From positions 1 to 64,000 of the forward strand of contig NZ_JAFCJZ010000034.1 in the NCBI RefSeq assembly GCF_018130765.1: a DNA stretch of 64,000 nucleotides, given 5' to 3'. The position numbers were made by a program, and so were the translations under genes. This DNA is from Bradyrhizobium iriomotense. Lineage in GTDB: Bacteria; Pseudomonadota; Alphaproteobacteria; Rhizobiales; Xanthobacteraceae. Shown here in pieces: positions 1 to 8,284 of the stretch. Below the pieces are notes generated by a model, which saw nothing but the letters and a program-made list of their open reading frames with translations, did no database searches and was not told the DNA's origin. How positions within the stretch are numbered: the stretch's first letter is position 1; every line of letters begins with the position of its first letter.

Positions 1-38
1 TCCACAAAGCTCGGCTGTCCTGTCCGCTTAACCGCCAT
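1..38 (-). CDS. Possible 5' end of a truncated gene
   Basis: On the minus strand an ATG at 38 is preceded at normal spacing by a strong GGAGG ribosome site and opens a frame, MAVKRTGQPSFV, that runs off the left edge. Only about 12 codons are visible. The N-terminus reminds me of some transposases of the IS5 type, but that is only an impression and cannot be tested on so little sequence. The ribosome site is the main reason for listing it. Confidence 0.35.
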   Translation of the reverse strand, partial: MAVKRTGQPSFV

Positions 39-90
39 CGCTACCCTCCAAGGCTCTGCCCTAGGGAATCACAACTGACGGATTACGCAA

Positions 91-246
91 CAGGCCCCTT
101 TGTGGGAGAGGGCAGCACCGCGAGGAGACACAAACTCACTTGGGTGAGGGGTATTTCTCCGCAGATTCGCTTGCAGATGTGAACGTGGAAAGAACCCCTC
201 ATCCGGCGCTTCGCGCCACCTTCTCCCACAAGGGGAGAAGGAAGAG
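91..246. repeat. Dispersed imperfect inverted repeat, family A
   Basis: Two complementary outer arms (TGTGGGAGAGGG-like on the left, TTCTCCCACAAGGGGAGAAG on the right) flank GTGAGGGGT and ACCCCTCATCCGGCGC inner arms. The same architecture recurs at 7216, 27149, 53881 and 58345. All copies are intergenic, so this is probably a non-autonomous repeat of Bradyrhizobium-type genomes. The left arm of this copy is degenerate. Confidence 0.75.
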
Positions 247-248
247 AC

Positions 249-1061
249 CTACTCCGCCAGGAACCTGTTCACCACCTCGCCGAACTCTAGCGGTGCCTGC
301 TCGAACATCCAGTGGCCGGCATTGGCGATCACCGCCGTCCTGGCGCCCGCGATGTGCGCGGCCAGCACGCGCCATAGCACCGAGAGGCTGCCGGTGGTGG
401 CGCCGCCACCGATCAGCAGCGTCGGCGTCCTGATCGCCTGCGCATCGCTGAGCGTATAGGGCCGGCGCTGTTCGTTGATCTGGCCGAGGAAGGTGAGCGC
501 GTTGTCGCGCAGTTGCTGTTTCGCTGCCGCCGGCACGCGCCGCCAGGAGCCGTCGCCCTCGATGCCCTCGTAGAAGTTCTGCAGCGCGCCCTCGAGGTCG
601 CCGGCGCGGACCATCTCGACCGAGCGTACTGTCCGCGCCGCCAGCGGCGGATGCGCGGGCGTGCCTTCGGGTACCGGCAGGCTGGCGTCGAGATCGCCGC
701 CCGGCTCGGCCAGCACTAGTTTGCGCAGCAGATCAGGTCGCGCCTGCGCGACGCGAAACGCGATGTGGCCGCCGCGCGAATGGCCCATCAGGTCGACCGG
801 GCCGGGCTTGATCTGCTCGATGAAAGCGATCGTGTCCGAGACGTGCTGGGCCATCTTGTAGTCGTCGCCGACGGCGTCCCAATGCTCGGGAAAGAAATGC
901 CGCAGGCTGACCGAGATCACCCGATGGTCCTTCGACAGCGGGCCGAGCACCGAATACCAGGTGCGGAAGTCCCCGAGCGTGCCGTGTACGCAGACCAGCG
1001 GCGGGCCGTCTCCGAGTTCGAGATAGGCCATGTCGTAACCGTTGACGTGAAAGCTCTGCAT
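249..1061 (-). CDS. Alpha/beta hydrolase, tandem copy 2
   Basis: A 270-residue alpha/beta-hydrolase-fold protein, probably a cytoplasmic esterase or C-C hydrolase of unknown substrate. Visible are the oxyanion-hole segment VCVHGTLGD near residue 23, the nucleophile elbow GHSRGG with Ser94, and a late His250 in NAGHWMFEQAP. The start chosen is the ATG at 1061 because its first residues, MQSFHVNGYDM, align exactly with those of the upstream neighbour. The two genes are clearly paralogues, two bases apart and co-transcribed. A longer in-frame extension upstream is only the shadow of that neighbour. Substrate cannot be told from sequence. Confidence 0.85.
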   Translation of the reverse strand: MQSFHVNGYDMAYLELGDGPPLVCVHGTLGDFRTWYSVLGPLSKDHRVISVSLRHFFPEHWDAVGDDYKMAQHVSDTIAFIEQIKPGPVDLMGHSRGGHIAFRVAQARPDLLRKLVLAEPGGDLDASLPVPEGTPAHPPLAARTVRSVEMVRAGDLEGALQNFYEGIEGDGSWRRVPAAAKQQLRDNALTFLGQINEQRRPYTLSDAQAIRTPTLLIGGGATTGSLSVLWRVLAAHIAGARTAVIANAGHWMFEQAPLEFGEVVNRFLAE

Positions 1062-1063
1062 GG

Positions 1064-1882
1064 TCAGCTCGCCAGAAAATCCAGGACCACTTCGGAGTAT
1101 TTCTGCGGCGCCTGCTCGAACATCGGATGCGTCGCGTTCGGGATGATTGCCGTCTTGGAGTAGGGCACATGTGCCGCGAGCGCATGCAGCACCTTCGGCA
1201 GCAGGCCCTTGGTCCGCGCGCCCAGGATGAACAGTGTCGGCATCTTGATCGCTTCCGCATCCGCCTTCGAGAACGGCGGGCGATTGTCGCGGACCTGCCC
1301 GATCAGTGTGTAGGCGTTGTCGCGCAGATTCTGTTTCACCATCGCCGGCAGCCGCGGCCAGGTGCCGGCGCCCTCCAGCGTGTCCACGAAGACGGCGAGG
1401 CCGCCGTCGACATCGCCGGCCGCGATCTTCTCGGCCGAAGCCGTGAAGCGCGCCAGCAGCGGCGAGGGGCCGCCGACGTAATCGGGATCGAGGCTGGCAT
1501 CGAGCTCGCCGCCGGGCTCGGCCAGGATCAGCCGCCGGAGCAGATCCGGCCGGCGCTGCGCCACGCGAAAGCAGATGTGCCCGCCGCGCGAATGGCCCAT
1601 CAAATCGACCGGGCCGAGATCGAGCTTTTCGATGAAGGCGATGACGTCGTCGACATGCTGGGCGATCGAATAGGTGTCGCCCACACCGTTCCAGCGGTCC
1701 GGGAAGAAGTGCCGCAGGCTGACGGCGATCACGCGGCACCGCTGCGTCAGCGGCCCAAGCACGCAGCCCCAGACGCGGAAGTCGTTCAGCGATCCATGCA
1801 CACAGACCAGCGGCGCGCGGCCTCTGTCTTCGCCCACGTCGAGATAGGGCATGTCGTAACCGTTGACGTGGAGGCTTTGCAT
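1064..1882 (-). CDS. Alpha/beta hydrolase, tandem copy 1
   Basis: A 272-residue alpha/beta hydrolase, first gene of a two-gene operon with its own paralogue directly downstream. It has VCVHGSLND near residue 26, nucleophile elbow GHSRGG with Ser98, and the probable catalytic His252 in NATHPMFEQAP. The N-terminal MQSLHVNGYDM and the C-terminal FEQAP block are shared with the second copy, while the cap region between about residues 125 and 210 is much more divergent. This suggests duplication followed by a change of substrate pocket. No signal peptide is seen. The physiological ester or diketone substrate is unknown. Confidence 0.85.
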   Translation of the reverse strand: MQSLHVNGYDMPYLDVGEDRGRAPLVCVHGSLNDFRVWGCVLGPLTQRCRVIAVSLRHFFPDRWNGVGDTYSIAQHVDDVIAFIEKLDLGPVDLMGHSRGGHICFRVAQRRPDLLRRLILAEPGGELDASLDPDYVGGPSPLLARFTASAEKIAAGDVDGGLAVFVDTLEGAGTWPRLPAMVKQNLRDNAYTLIGQVRDNRPPFSKADAEAIKMPTLFILGARTKGLLPKVLHALAAHVPYSKTAIIPNATHPMFEQAPQKYSEVVLDFLAS

Positions 1883-2021
1883 TCTGGGCTCGCGGGAAGA
1901 GGGCGGAACTCCTGTGCAAGATTCCCGGAAACCGGGTGGATCGCAACTATTTCCAAGCCTAGATTTAGGCGGAGATCACATTGGGGGCATGCGACAAGGA
2001 CGCAAGCTCAGGAACCAAGCC

Positions 2022-2564
2022 ATGACCGACCAGCATTTTGCCCTGTTCGACACCAGGATCGGCCTCTGCGCCATCACCTGGGGCCCGCGCGGCATCAACG
2101 GCACGCAATTGCCGATGGGCGGCGAGGAGAAGATCCGCACCCGCATCAGCCAGCGCCATGCCGATGCTACCGAAGCCGAGCCGACGCCCGAGGTGCAGCA
2201 GGCCATCGATCGCATCGTCAACCTGCTCGCGGGCGAGCCTGACGATCTCACCGACATCCCGCTCGATCTCGATGGCGTGCCTGAGTTCAACCGCGGCGTC
2301 TACGAAATCGCCCGCGCCATCCCGCCGGGTAAGACCATCACCTATGGTGACATCGCAAAACAACTCGGCGGCGTCCAGCTATCGCGCGACGTTGGCCAGG
2401 CGCTCGGCCGCAACCCGTGCCCGATCGTCGTGCCCTGCCACCGCGTGCTGGCGGCCGGCAACAAGCCCGGCGGCTTCTCGGCGAATGGCGGCGTGGTGAC
2501 GAAGCTGAAGATGCTGGAGATCGAGGGCGCGCTGGTGAACCACACGCCGAGTCTGTTTGATTGA
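2022..2564 (+). CDS. ogt: Methylated-DNA--protein-cysteine methyltransferase
   Basis: Suicide DNA-repair protein of 180 residues that moves an alkyl group from O6-alkylguanine to its own cysteine. The active-site PCHR is at residues 138-141, so Cys139 is the acceptor; it follows a helix-turn-helix-like GDIAKQLGG and VGQALGRNPCPI, as is usual in the C-terminal DNA-binding domain. The N-terminal domain is short and Ada-like regulatory parts are absent, so this is the Ogt rather than the Ada form. The start at 2022 is preferred over an upstream in-frame ATG at 1863, which would overlap the divergent hydrolase gene. Confidence 0.92.
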   Translation: MTDQHFALFDTRIGLCAITWGPRGINGTQLPMGGEEKIRTRISQRHADATEAEPTPEVQQAIDRIVNLLAGEPDDLTDIPLDLDGVPEFNRGVYEIARAIPPGKTITYGDIAKQLGGVQLSRDVGQALGRNPCPIVVPCHRVLAAGNKPGGFSANGGVVTKLKMLEIEGALVNHTPSLFD

Positions 2565-2582
2565 GAGGGCTTGCGCTGTTTT

Positions 2583-2674
2583 CGTAGGGTGGGCAAAGCG
2601 AAGCGTGCCCACCAAACCGATCGTAACATGGACAGGTGGTGGGCACGACGCTTCGCGCCTTTGCCCACCCTACG
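2583..2674. repeat. Dispersed inverted repeat, family C
   Basis: Imperfect palindrome whose arms are CGTAGGGTGGGCAAAGCG and its complement near CGCCTTTGCCCACCCTACG. Related copies are at 11457 and 14146. It lies between the convergent ogt and acyl-CoA ligase genes, where the hairpin might also help terminate both transcripts. Confidence 0.8.
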
Positions 2675-2683
2675 GATCCCGTC

Positions 2684-4228
2684 CTAAATCTTCGCCGCCG
2701 TCTTCGGCCAATATTTGTCGCGCAGATGCCGCTTCACCAGCTTGCCGGTCGGCGTGCGCGGCAGCTCGGCTTCGAAATCGATCGAGCGCGGGCACTTGAT
2801 CGCTGAAAGCCGCGTCTTGCAGAACGCGATCAGCTCGGCCTCCAGCGCCTTGCCGGCGCGCTTCATGTCGTGCGGCTGCACCACCGCCTTCACCTCTTCG
2901 CCCATCTCCTCGTTCGGCGCGCCGAACACGGCGACGTCGGCGACCTCGGGGTGCGTGATGAGCACGTCCTCGGTCTCCTGCGGGTAGATGTTCACCCCGC
3001 CCGAGATGATCATGTAGGACTTGCGGTCGGTGAGGAAGAGGAAACCGTCCTCGTCGAGATAGCCGACATCGCCGAGCGTCGACCAGCCCTTGGCGTTGTA
3101 GGCCTTCTTCGTCTTTTCAGGGTCGTTGTGATAGGTGAAGGCGGGCGCATCGGCGAAATAGACCGTGCCGATCTCGCCGACCGGCTGCTCCTCGTCGTTC
3201 TCGTCCAGAATCTTGATCTTGCCGACCACGGCGCGGCCGACGCTGCCGCGATGCTCCAGCCATTCCCTGGAGTTGCACACGGTGACGCCGTTACCTTCCG
3301 ATCCCGCGTAATACTCGATCAGGATCGGGCCCCACCATTCGATCATTTTTGCTTTCACGTCGACCGGGCAGGGGGCGGCGGCGTGGATCGCGCCTTTCAG
3401 CGTCGAGACATTGTATCGGTTGCGAACCTCGTCCGGCAGCTTCAGCATGCGCACGAACATGGTCGGCACCAGCTGCGACTGCGTGACCTCATACTTCTCG
3501 ACCAGCTTGAGGAATTCTTCGGCGTCGAAATGCTCCATGATGATGGAGGTGCCGCCGAGCACGATGGCCATCATGTTGAAGCGCAAGGGAGCCGCGTGAT
3601 AGAGCGGCGCCGGCGAGAGATAGGTGCTCTCCGTGTTCATGCCGCACATGTCGGCGCAGAGCACACGCAGGAACGCGTTCGGCACGTCGATCCTGTTGCC
3701 CTCGAACGCCTTCTTGATGCCCTTTGGCCGGCCGGTCGTTCCTGACGAATACAGCATGTCGTAGCCGGCGACCTCGTCCGCGATCGGCGTGGTCGGCTGC
3801 GCGGCGGCTTCCTTGTCGTAGGAGCGGAAGCCGGGCAGCGGCTCGTCCATCATGTAGAAGATCGGCTCGCCGGGCGCGCCCTTGATCAGCGCCTTGATCT
3901 GGTCGGCGCATTTCGGCGTGGTGATCACGACCTTGGCGCCGCAATCACCGATGATGTAGTCGATCTCGTCCTGCTTCAGGTAGCGGCTGATCGCGGTGTA
4001 ATAGAGCCCGCTGCGTTGTGCCGCCCAACAGAGCTCCATGAAGGCGAGGCGGTTCTCCATCAGCAGCGCGATGTGGTCGCCGGCCTTCAGCCCCAGCGAG
4101 CGGAAGAGATGCGCGCCCTGGTTCGAGAGCTCGTCGAGCTCGCGATAGGTGATCGCCTTGCCGGTGCCCGCCATCTGATAGGCGATCTTGTTCGGAGCGG
4201 TCTTGGCGTAGACGGACGGATGGGTCAT
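2684..4228 (-). CDS. AMP-forming acyl-CoA synthetase
   Basis: A 514-residue adenylate-forming ligase that should activate a carboxylic acid to its CoA thioester through an acyl-AMP. The P-loop A3 motif YSSGTTGRPKG lies at residues 160-170, an A5-like YAGSEGNG follows, then the GDVGYLDEDGFLFLTDR core and a C-terminal PRTPTGKLVKR with the catalytic lysine. It has the usual length for the medium- or long-chain family. It is probably in one unit with the thiolase gene upstream on the same strand and opposite the TetR-controlled beta-oxidation genes. Substrate chain or ring type is not predictable from these motifs. Confidence 0.9.
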   Translation of the reverse strand: MTHPSVYAKTAPNKIAYQMAGTGKAITYRELDELSNQGAHLFRSLGLKAGDHIALLMENRLAFMELCWAAQRSGLYYTAISRYLKQDEIDYIIGDCGAKVVITTPKCADQIKALIKGAPGEPIFYMMDEPLPGFRSYDKEAAAQPTTPIADEVAGYDMLYSSGTTGRPKGIKKAFEGNRIDVPNAFLRVLCADMCGMNTESTYLSPAPLYHAAPLRFNMMAIVLGGTSIIMEHFDAEEFLKLVEKYEVTQSQLVPTMFVRMLKLPDEVRNRYNVSTLKGAIHAAAPCPVDVKAKMIEWWGPILIEYYAGSEGNGVTVCNSREWLEHRGSVGRAVVGKIKILDENDEEQPVGEIGTVYFADAPAFTYHNDPEKTKKAYNAKGWSTLGDVGYLDEDGFLFLTDRKSYMIISGGVNIYPQETEDVLITHPEVADVAVFGAPNEEMGEEVKAVVQPHDMKRAGKALEAELIAFCKTRLSAIKCPRSIDFEAELPRTPTGKLVKRHLRDKYWPKTAAKI

Positions 4229-4255
4229 CGCGAAGGTCTCACAACAAAAAAGGTG

Positions 4256-4388
4256 TCATCCCGGCGAAAGCCGGGATCCATAACCACAGGCCTCGACTGT
4301 TGAAACGAGATGGGGTTCCGGCGCAGCATAACCACGGACTCCTGTGGTTATGGGTCCCGGATCTGCGCGCGCTTGTCCGGGACGACAC
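4256..4388. repeat. Intergenic inverted repeat (TCATCCCGG type)
   Basis: Starts with TCATCCCGGCGAAAGCCGGG and ends with a CCCGGA...GTCCGGGACGA block; an inner CATAACCAC / GTGGTTATG pair is also present. It fills the gap between two minus-strand genes and is related in layout to the family B repeats. Confidence 0.7.
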
Positions 4389-4406
4389 CATCTGTGTGGA
4401 AGAGGC

Positions 4407-5579
4407 CTACAGCCGCTCCACGATCGTCACATTCGCCATGCCGCCGCCTTCGCACATGGTCTGCAGGCCATAGCGCTTGCCGCGCTGGTGCAGGGCGTGG
4501 ATCAGCGTGGTCATCAGCTTGGTGCCGGAGCCACCGAGGGGATGGCCGAGCGCGATGGCGCCGCCGTTGACGTTGAGACGCTCCGGGTCGGCGCCGGTGG
4601 TCTTCAGCCATGCGGTCGGCACCGAGGCGAAGGCTTCATTGACCTCGAACAGGTCGATGTCGCCGATCTTCATGCCGGCCTTCTCCAGCGCCCGCTTGGT
4701 GGCGTGCAGCGGCGCATCCAGCATGATGACGGGGTCGCCGCCCATCATGGTCATGTGATGGATGCGCGCGAGCGGCTTGACGCCGAGCTGCTTCAGGCCC
4801 TTCTCGTTCACCACCAAGACGCCGGAGGCGCCGTCGCAGATCTGGCTGGCGCTGGCCGCCGTCAGCTTGCCGTTCTCGGCGATCAGCTTGACGCCCTTGA
4901 TGCCTTCGATCGTGGCGTCGAAGCGGATGCCTTCATCGATGTGGTGGATGTCCTTGCTGCCGTCGGCGCGGGTGATCTCGAGCGGCACGATCTCCTTCTT
5001 GAAGTGACCGGCTTGCGTCGCCGCGATCGCGCGCTGATGGCTGTTATAGGAGTATTCGTCGAGCTCGTCCTTGGAGAGGCCATACCGCTCCGCCATCATC
5101 TCCGCGCCGGTGAACTGGCTGAACACGATGTTCGGATATTTCTTCTCGATGCCCGGGCTCTTGTAATTGCCAAAGCCGTTCTTGGCCGGAAGCTGCGACG
5201 ACAGGCCCATCGGTACGCGCGTCATGGATTCCACGCCCGCGGCGATCACGACGTCCATGGTGCCGGACATCACGGCCTGGGCTGCGAAGTGCAGCGCCTG
5301 CTGCGAGGAGCCGCACTGGCGGTCGATCGAGGTGCCCGGCACGCTCTCCGGCAGCTTCGAGGCCATGATCGCGTTGCGCGCGACGTTGTTGGACTGTTCG
5401 CCGACCTGCATCACGCAGCCCATGATCACGTCCTCGACCTGGGCGGGATCGACCTTGCTGCGGTCGACCAGCTCGTCCAGCACCTTGGCGGCGAGATCGG
5501 CCGGATGCCAGCCGGCGAGGCGGCCCCCCTTGCGCCCGCCGGCGGTACGCGCAGCGGCGACGATGTAAGCCTCGGCCAT
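4407..5579 (-). CDS. Acetyl-CoA C-acyltransferase (thiolase)
   Basis: A 390-residue degradative or biosynthetic thiolase. The nucleophile is Cys89 in DRQCGSSQQ, the conserved GGAIALGHPLGGSG block supplies His346, and Cys376 lies in the C-terminal MCEGGGMA motif, so all three catalytic residues are present. It would cleave 3-ketoacyl-CoA to acetyl-CoA plus a shortened acyl-CoA in the last step of beta-oxidation. It lies upstream of the acyl-CoA ligase on the same strand and divergent from a TetR gene, with a palindrome between them. The role in this pathway is inferred from the neighbours. Confidence 0.93.
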   Translation of the reverse strand: MAEAYIVAAARTAGGRKGGRLAGWHPADLAAKVLDELVDRSKVDPAQVEDVIMGCVMQVGEQSNNVARNAIMASKLPESVPGTSIDRQCGSSQQALHFAAQAVMSGTMDVVIAAGVESMTRVPMGLSSQLPAKNGFGNYKSPGIEKKYPNIVFSQFTGAEMMAERYGLSKDELDEYSYNSHQRAIAATQAGHFKKEIVPLEITRADGSKDIHHIDEGIRFDATIEGIKGVKLIAENGKLTAASASQICDGASGVLVVNEKGLKQLGVKPLARIHHMTMMGGDPVIMLDAPLHATKRALEKAGMKIGDIDLFEVNEAFASVPTAWLKTTGADPERLNVNGGAIALGHPLGGSGTKLMTTLIHALHQRGKRYGLQTMCEGGGMANVTIVERL

Positions 5580-5645
5580 TTCGGTCTCTCCCTGGATTGT
5601 TCTGAATTGGGTTGTCGGGGGCGGATTTAAGGGGCGGGATATCGT

Positions 5646-5665
5646 TTAGTCAATCGATCAATTAA
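5646..5665. promoter_or_regulatory. Candidate TetR operator
   Basis: An imperfect 20-bp palindrome, TTAGTCAATCGATCAATTAA, centred on ATCGAT and sitting between the divergent thiolase and TetR genes. Its A+T content stands out from the surroundings. Size and position fit a TetR-family dimer site controlling both directions; binding is inferred only. Confidence 0.5.
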
Positions 5666-5731
5666 CTCTTGTGATGAGGCGCTGCATGGGCTTATCTGCG
5701 CCCCGCTTCCAGCGGCCAAACAGGGATTTCC

Positions 5732-6391
5732 GTGGCTACCAGCGTACCGAACAGGCTCCCGAGCGGAAAAAATTCCACGGCAGAGAAATTGCTCGTGGCC
5801 GCCAGCGAGCTGATGATCGAACGCTCCTCGATCGAGATCTCGCTGTCCGACATCGCCCAGAAATCCGGCGCGAACGCCGCGCTGGTCAAATATCACTTCG
5901 GCAACAAGGACGGCCTGCTGCTGGCGTTGCTCGAGCGCAACGCGGCGACGGAGCTGTCCAATCTCGAATATCTGCTGGCGCAGCCGATCACGGCGACGGC
6001 GAAGCTGAAGCTGCATATCGGCGGCATCATCCGCGCCTATTACCGGTTCCCCTACATGAACCGGCTGATCCATTATCTCCTGCACGAGACCAATGCGGGA
6101 GCCGCCGACGAAGTCTCGAAATTCTTCGTCGCACCGCTGCTCGATTTTCACCGCCGTCTGCTCGCCGAAGGCGAGAGCAGCGGCGAATTCCGCAAGACCG
6201 ATCCGGTGCTGTTCTACACCAGCCTGATCGGCGCCTGCGACCACCTGTTCTTCGGCCGGCACGCGATGTCCCGCGCGACCGGCGTCGGCCCGGTCACCGA
6301 CGAAGTCTGCCGGCAATACATCAAGCACATGGAAACGCTGATCTGTGGCGGCATCCTCACGCAAGCCGGGGAAGCTGCCGCTGCCGGATAG
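5732..6391 (+). CDS. TetR/AcrR-family transcriptional regulator
   Basis: A 219-residue repressor with a GTG start. Residues about 18-65 form the TetR DNA-binding domain, ending in the diagnostic SLSDIAQKSGANAALVKYHF followed by GNKDGLL; the remainder is an all-helical ligand-binding and dimerisation domain. It is divergent from the thiolase/ligase pair and heads the plus-strand genes for SDR, hydratase, ligase and dehydrogenases, so the likely ligand is an acyl-CoA of the pathway it controls. The upstream ATG at 5686 is in another frame and was not used. Ligand identity is unknown. Confidence 0.88.
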   Translation: MATSVPNRLPSGKNSTAEKLLVAASELMIERSSIEISLSDIAQKSGANAALVKYHFGNKDGLLLALLERNAATELSNLEYLLAQPITATAKLKLHIGGIIRAYYRFPYMNRLIHYLLHETNAGAADEVSKFFVAPLLDFHRRLLAEGESSGEFRKTDPVLFYTSLIGACDHLFFGRHAMSRATGVGPVTDEVCRQYIKHMETLICGGILTQAGEAAAAG

Positions 6392-6446
6392 TCCGGCCAT
6401 CACTCTCAAGTCTAGAGAAGAAACGCCCAAGGAAAGGTAGATTGCG

Positions 6447-7205
6447 ATGGAGTTGAAAGACGTAGCCGTTCTCATCACCGGCGGTGGTTCGGGTCTCGGT
6501 GAAGCGACCGCCCGCGCCATGGCCGCCAAGGGCGCCAAGATCGGTGTGATCGATCAGAACAGGGAAAACGCCGAGAAGGTCGCCACTGAGGTGAAGGGTG
6601 TCGCGCTGCATGCCGACGTCACCAGCGAGGAGCAGATCAAGGCGGCGATCGCGAAAGCAGAGGCCGCGCACGGTGTTGCGCGCGTGCTGATGAACTGCGC
6701 CGGCATCGGCGGTTCGCAGCGCATCGTCGGTCGCGACGGCGTCTATCCGCTGGAGAAGTTCGCGCGCATCATCAACGTCAATTTGATCGGTACCTTCAAC
6801 TGCCTGCGGCTGTTCGCCGAGCGCCTCGTCACCATTGAGCCGGTCGGCGAAGAGCGCGGCGTCATCATCAACACGGCGTCGGTTGCCGCTTACGAGGGCC
6901 AGATCGGCCAGATCGCCTATTCGGCGTCGAAGGGTGGTGTCGTCGGCCTCACGCTGCCGGCCGCGCGCGACCTCGCGAGCCAGAAGATCCGCGTCAACAC
7001 CATCGCGCCCGGCCTGTTCTTCACGCCGCTGCTGATGGGATTGAACGAAGAAGCCCGCAAGAGCTTAGGGGCCCAGGTGCCGCATCCTTCCCGGCTTGGT
7101 GATGCCAACGAGTACGGCATGCTCGCGGTGCACATCGTCGAGAACCCGATGCTGAACGGCGAGACCATCCGTCTTGACGGCGCCATTCGCATGGCGCCGC
7201 GGTAA
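6447..7205 (+). CDS. SDR 3-hydroxyacyl-CoA dehydrogenase-like
   Basis: A 252-residue short-chain dehydrogenase. The cofactor motif TGGGSGLG spans residues 11-18, Asp36 in VIDQ suggests NAD preference, and the catalytic triad is Ser145, Tyr158 and Lys162 (YSASK). Overall it resembles type 2 3-hydroxyacyl-CoA dehydrogenases (HSD17B10 group), including the RIINVNLIGTFN and LFFTPLL segments. That activity would fit the third step of beta-oxidation between the hydratase and thiolase encoded nearby. It begins 55 bases after the TetR gene and is probably co-transcribed with it. Confidence 0.88.
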   Translation: MELKDVAVLITGGGSGLGEATARAMAAKGAKIGVIDQNRENAEKVATEVKGVALHADVTSEEQIKAAIAKAEAAHGVARVLMNCAGIGGSQRIVGRDGVYPLEKFARIINVNLIGTFNCLRLFAERLVTIEPVGEERGVIINTASVAAYEGQIGQIAYSASKGGVVGLTLPAARDLASQKIRVNTIAPGLFFTPLLMGLNEEARKSLGAQVPHPSRLGDANEYGMLAVHIVENPMLNGETIRLDGAIRMAPR

Positions 7206-7215
7206 GCACTTTCTT

Positions 7216-7393
7216 CCTTCTCCCCTTGTGGGAGAAGGTGGCATAGGCGGCCCTCGGCCGCCGTTCATAGGAACGCCGATGCTTTGCATCGGCTAAGGCG
7301 CCGGATGAGGGGTTCTCTCCGCGGAGACAGACCCCTCACCCAAGCGAGTTCTTGGTCAGCGACGTACATGCCCTCTCCCACAAGGGGAGAGGG
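7216..7393. repeat. Dispersed inverted repeat, family A
   Basis: Outer arms CCTTCTCCCCTTGTGGGAGA and CCCTCTCCCACAAGGGGAGA are complementary. This copy carries an extra insert with GGCGGCC and GCCGATGC...GCATCGGC hairpins that is also found, in the opposite orientation, in the copy at 53881. It separates the SDR and hydratase genes and may influence mRNA stability. Confidence 0.85.
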
Positions 7394-7434
7394 CGCAATA
7401 ACCGCCACTCAAAGAGCGGATGCAGGAGCGCCCC

Positions 7435-8241
7435 ATGTCCCAACCGCTGCTGATCGAGCATCACGACGGCGTCGACCGGGTGACGCTCAATCGCCCTGAC
7501 AGTCTCAACGCACTCGATCCTGCGCTGATCGATGCGCTCAACGTTTATTTCCAGGGTCTCCAGCGCAACCGTGACACACGCGTCGTCGTGCTGCGCGGCG
7601 CCGGCAAGAATTTTTGCGCGGGCCTCGACCTCAAGGCGGCGATGGCGCGCCGTGCCGGGCAGCAGGAGCCGCCCGGGGTCACGGAGTCGCTGGACTCGCA
7701 GCGCCGCATTGCCGACATCGTGATGTTGATGCGTCGCTGCCCGCAGCCGATCCTGGCGTTGGTGCAGGGCGCGGCAGCCGGCGGCGGCTTTGCGCTGGCG
7801 CTCGCCTCCGACATCCGCATCGCGACGAAGTCGGCGCGGATGAATTGCGCCTTCATCAAGCTCGGCCTTGGCGGCTGCGACATCGGCACCAGCTATTTTC
7901 TGCCGCGGCTCGTCGGCGTCTCCGTCGCCTCCGAGCTGATCCTCACCGGACGCTTCATCGGTGCCGAGCGCGCGCTCGCGGTCGGCCTTGTCTCCGAGGT
8001 CGTCGATGAAGACAAGCTCGATGCAGCGGCCGAGCCTTATGTCGACGCGATGATGACGGCGTCGCCCGTGGGGCTGCGTCTGTCAAAGGAATGTCTCAAC
8101 ATGAGCGTCGATGCCGGTTCGCTGGAAGCTGCGATCGCGATGGAGGATCGCAACCAGGTCCTGTGCAGCCGCTCCGAGGAATTTTCGGAAGGCATCAGGG
8201 CCTTCCTTGAGAGGCGAAAGCCTGTCTATATCAAGCGCTGA
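7435..8241 (+). CDS. Enoyl-CoA hydratase/isomerase family protein
   Basis: A 268-residue crotonase-fold enzyme. The oxyanion hole is formed by NFCAGLDLK (about 59-67) and QGAAAGGGFALALASD (about 111-126). The second catalytic position is Asp149 in CDIGTSYFLPR, as in many EchA-type and dienoyl-CoA isomerase proteins, not the glutamate of classical crotonase, so hydration versus isomerisation cannot be decided here. The start at 7435 has AGGAG seven bases upstream; an in-frame ATG at 7420 lies before that ribosome site. The neighbours place it in the acyl-CoA degradation pathway. Confidence 0.9.
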   Translation: MSQPLLIEHHDGVDRVTLNRPDSLNALDPALIDALNVYFQGLQRNRDTRVVVLRGAGKNFCAGLDLKAAMARRAGQQEPPGVTESLDSQRRIADIVMLMRRCPQPILALVQGAAAGGGFALALASDIRIATKSARMNCAFIKLGLGGCDIGTSYFLPRLVGVSVASELILTGRFIGAERALAVGLVSEVVDEDKLDAAAEPYVDAMMTASPVGLRLSKECLNMSVDAGSLEAAIAMEDRNQVLCSRSEEFSEGIRAFLERRKPVYIKR

Positions 8242-8284
8242 ACGACGAAGATCCGCAAAGGACGGTAATTCCGGGAGACGCAAA

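Noticed and set aside
1..90. A complete insertion sequence at the left edge
   Set aside because: Only the first dozen codons of a possible gene are visible, with no confirmed terminal inverted repeat or target duplication, so only a partial gene is listed.
249..1946. A single 565-codon gene covering both hydrolases
   Set aside because: Its N-terminal half is the out-of-frame shadow of the first hydrolase, which has its own complete reading frame and motifs; only the part from 1061 downward is real.
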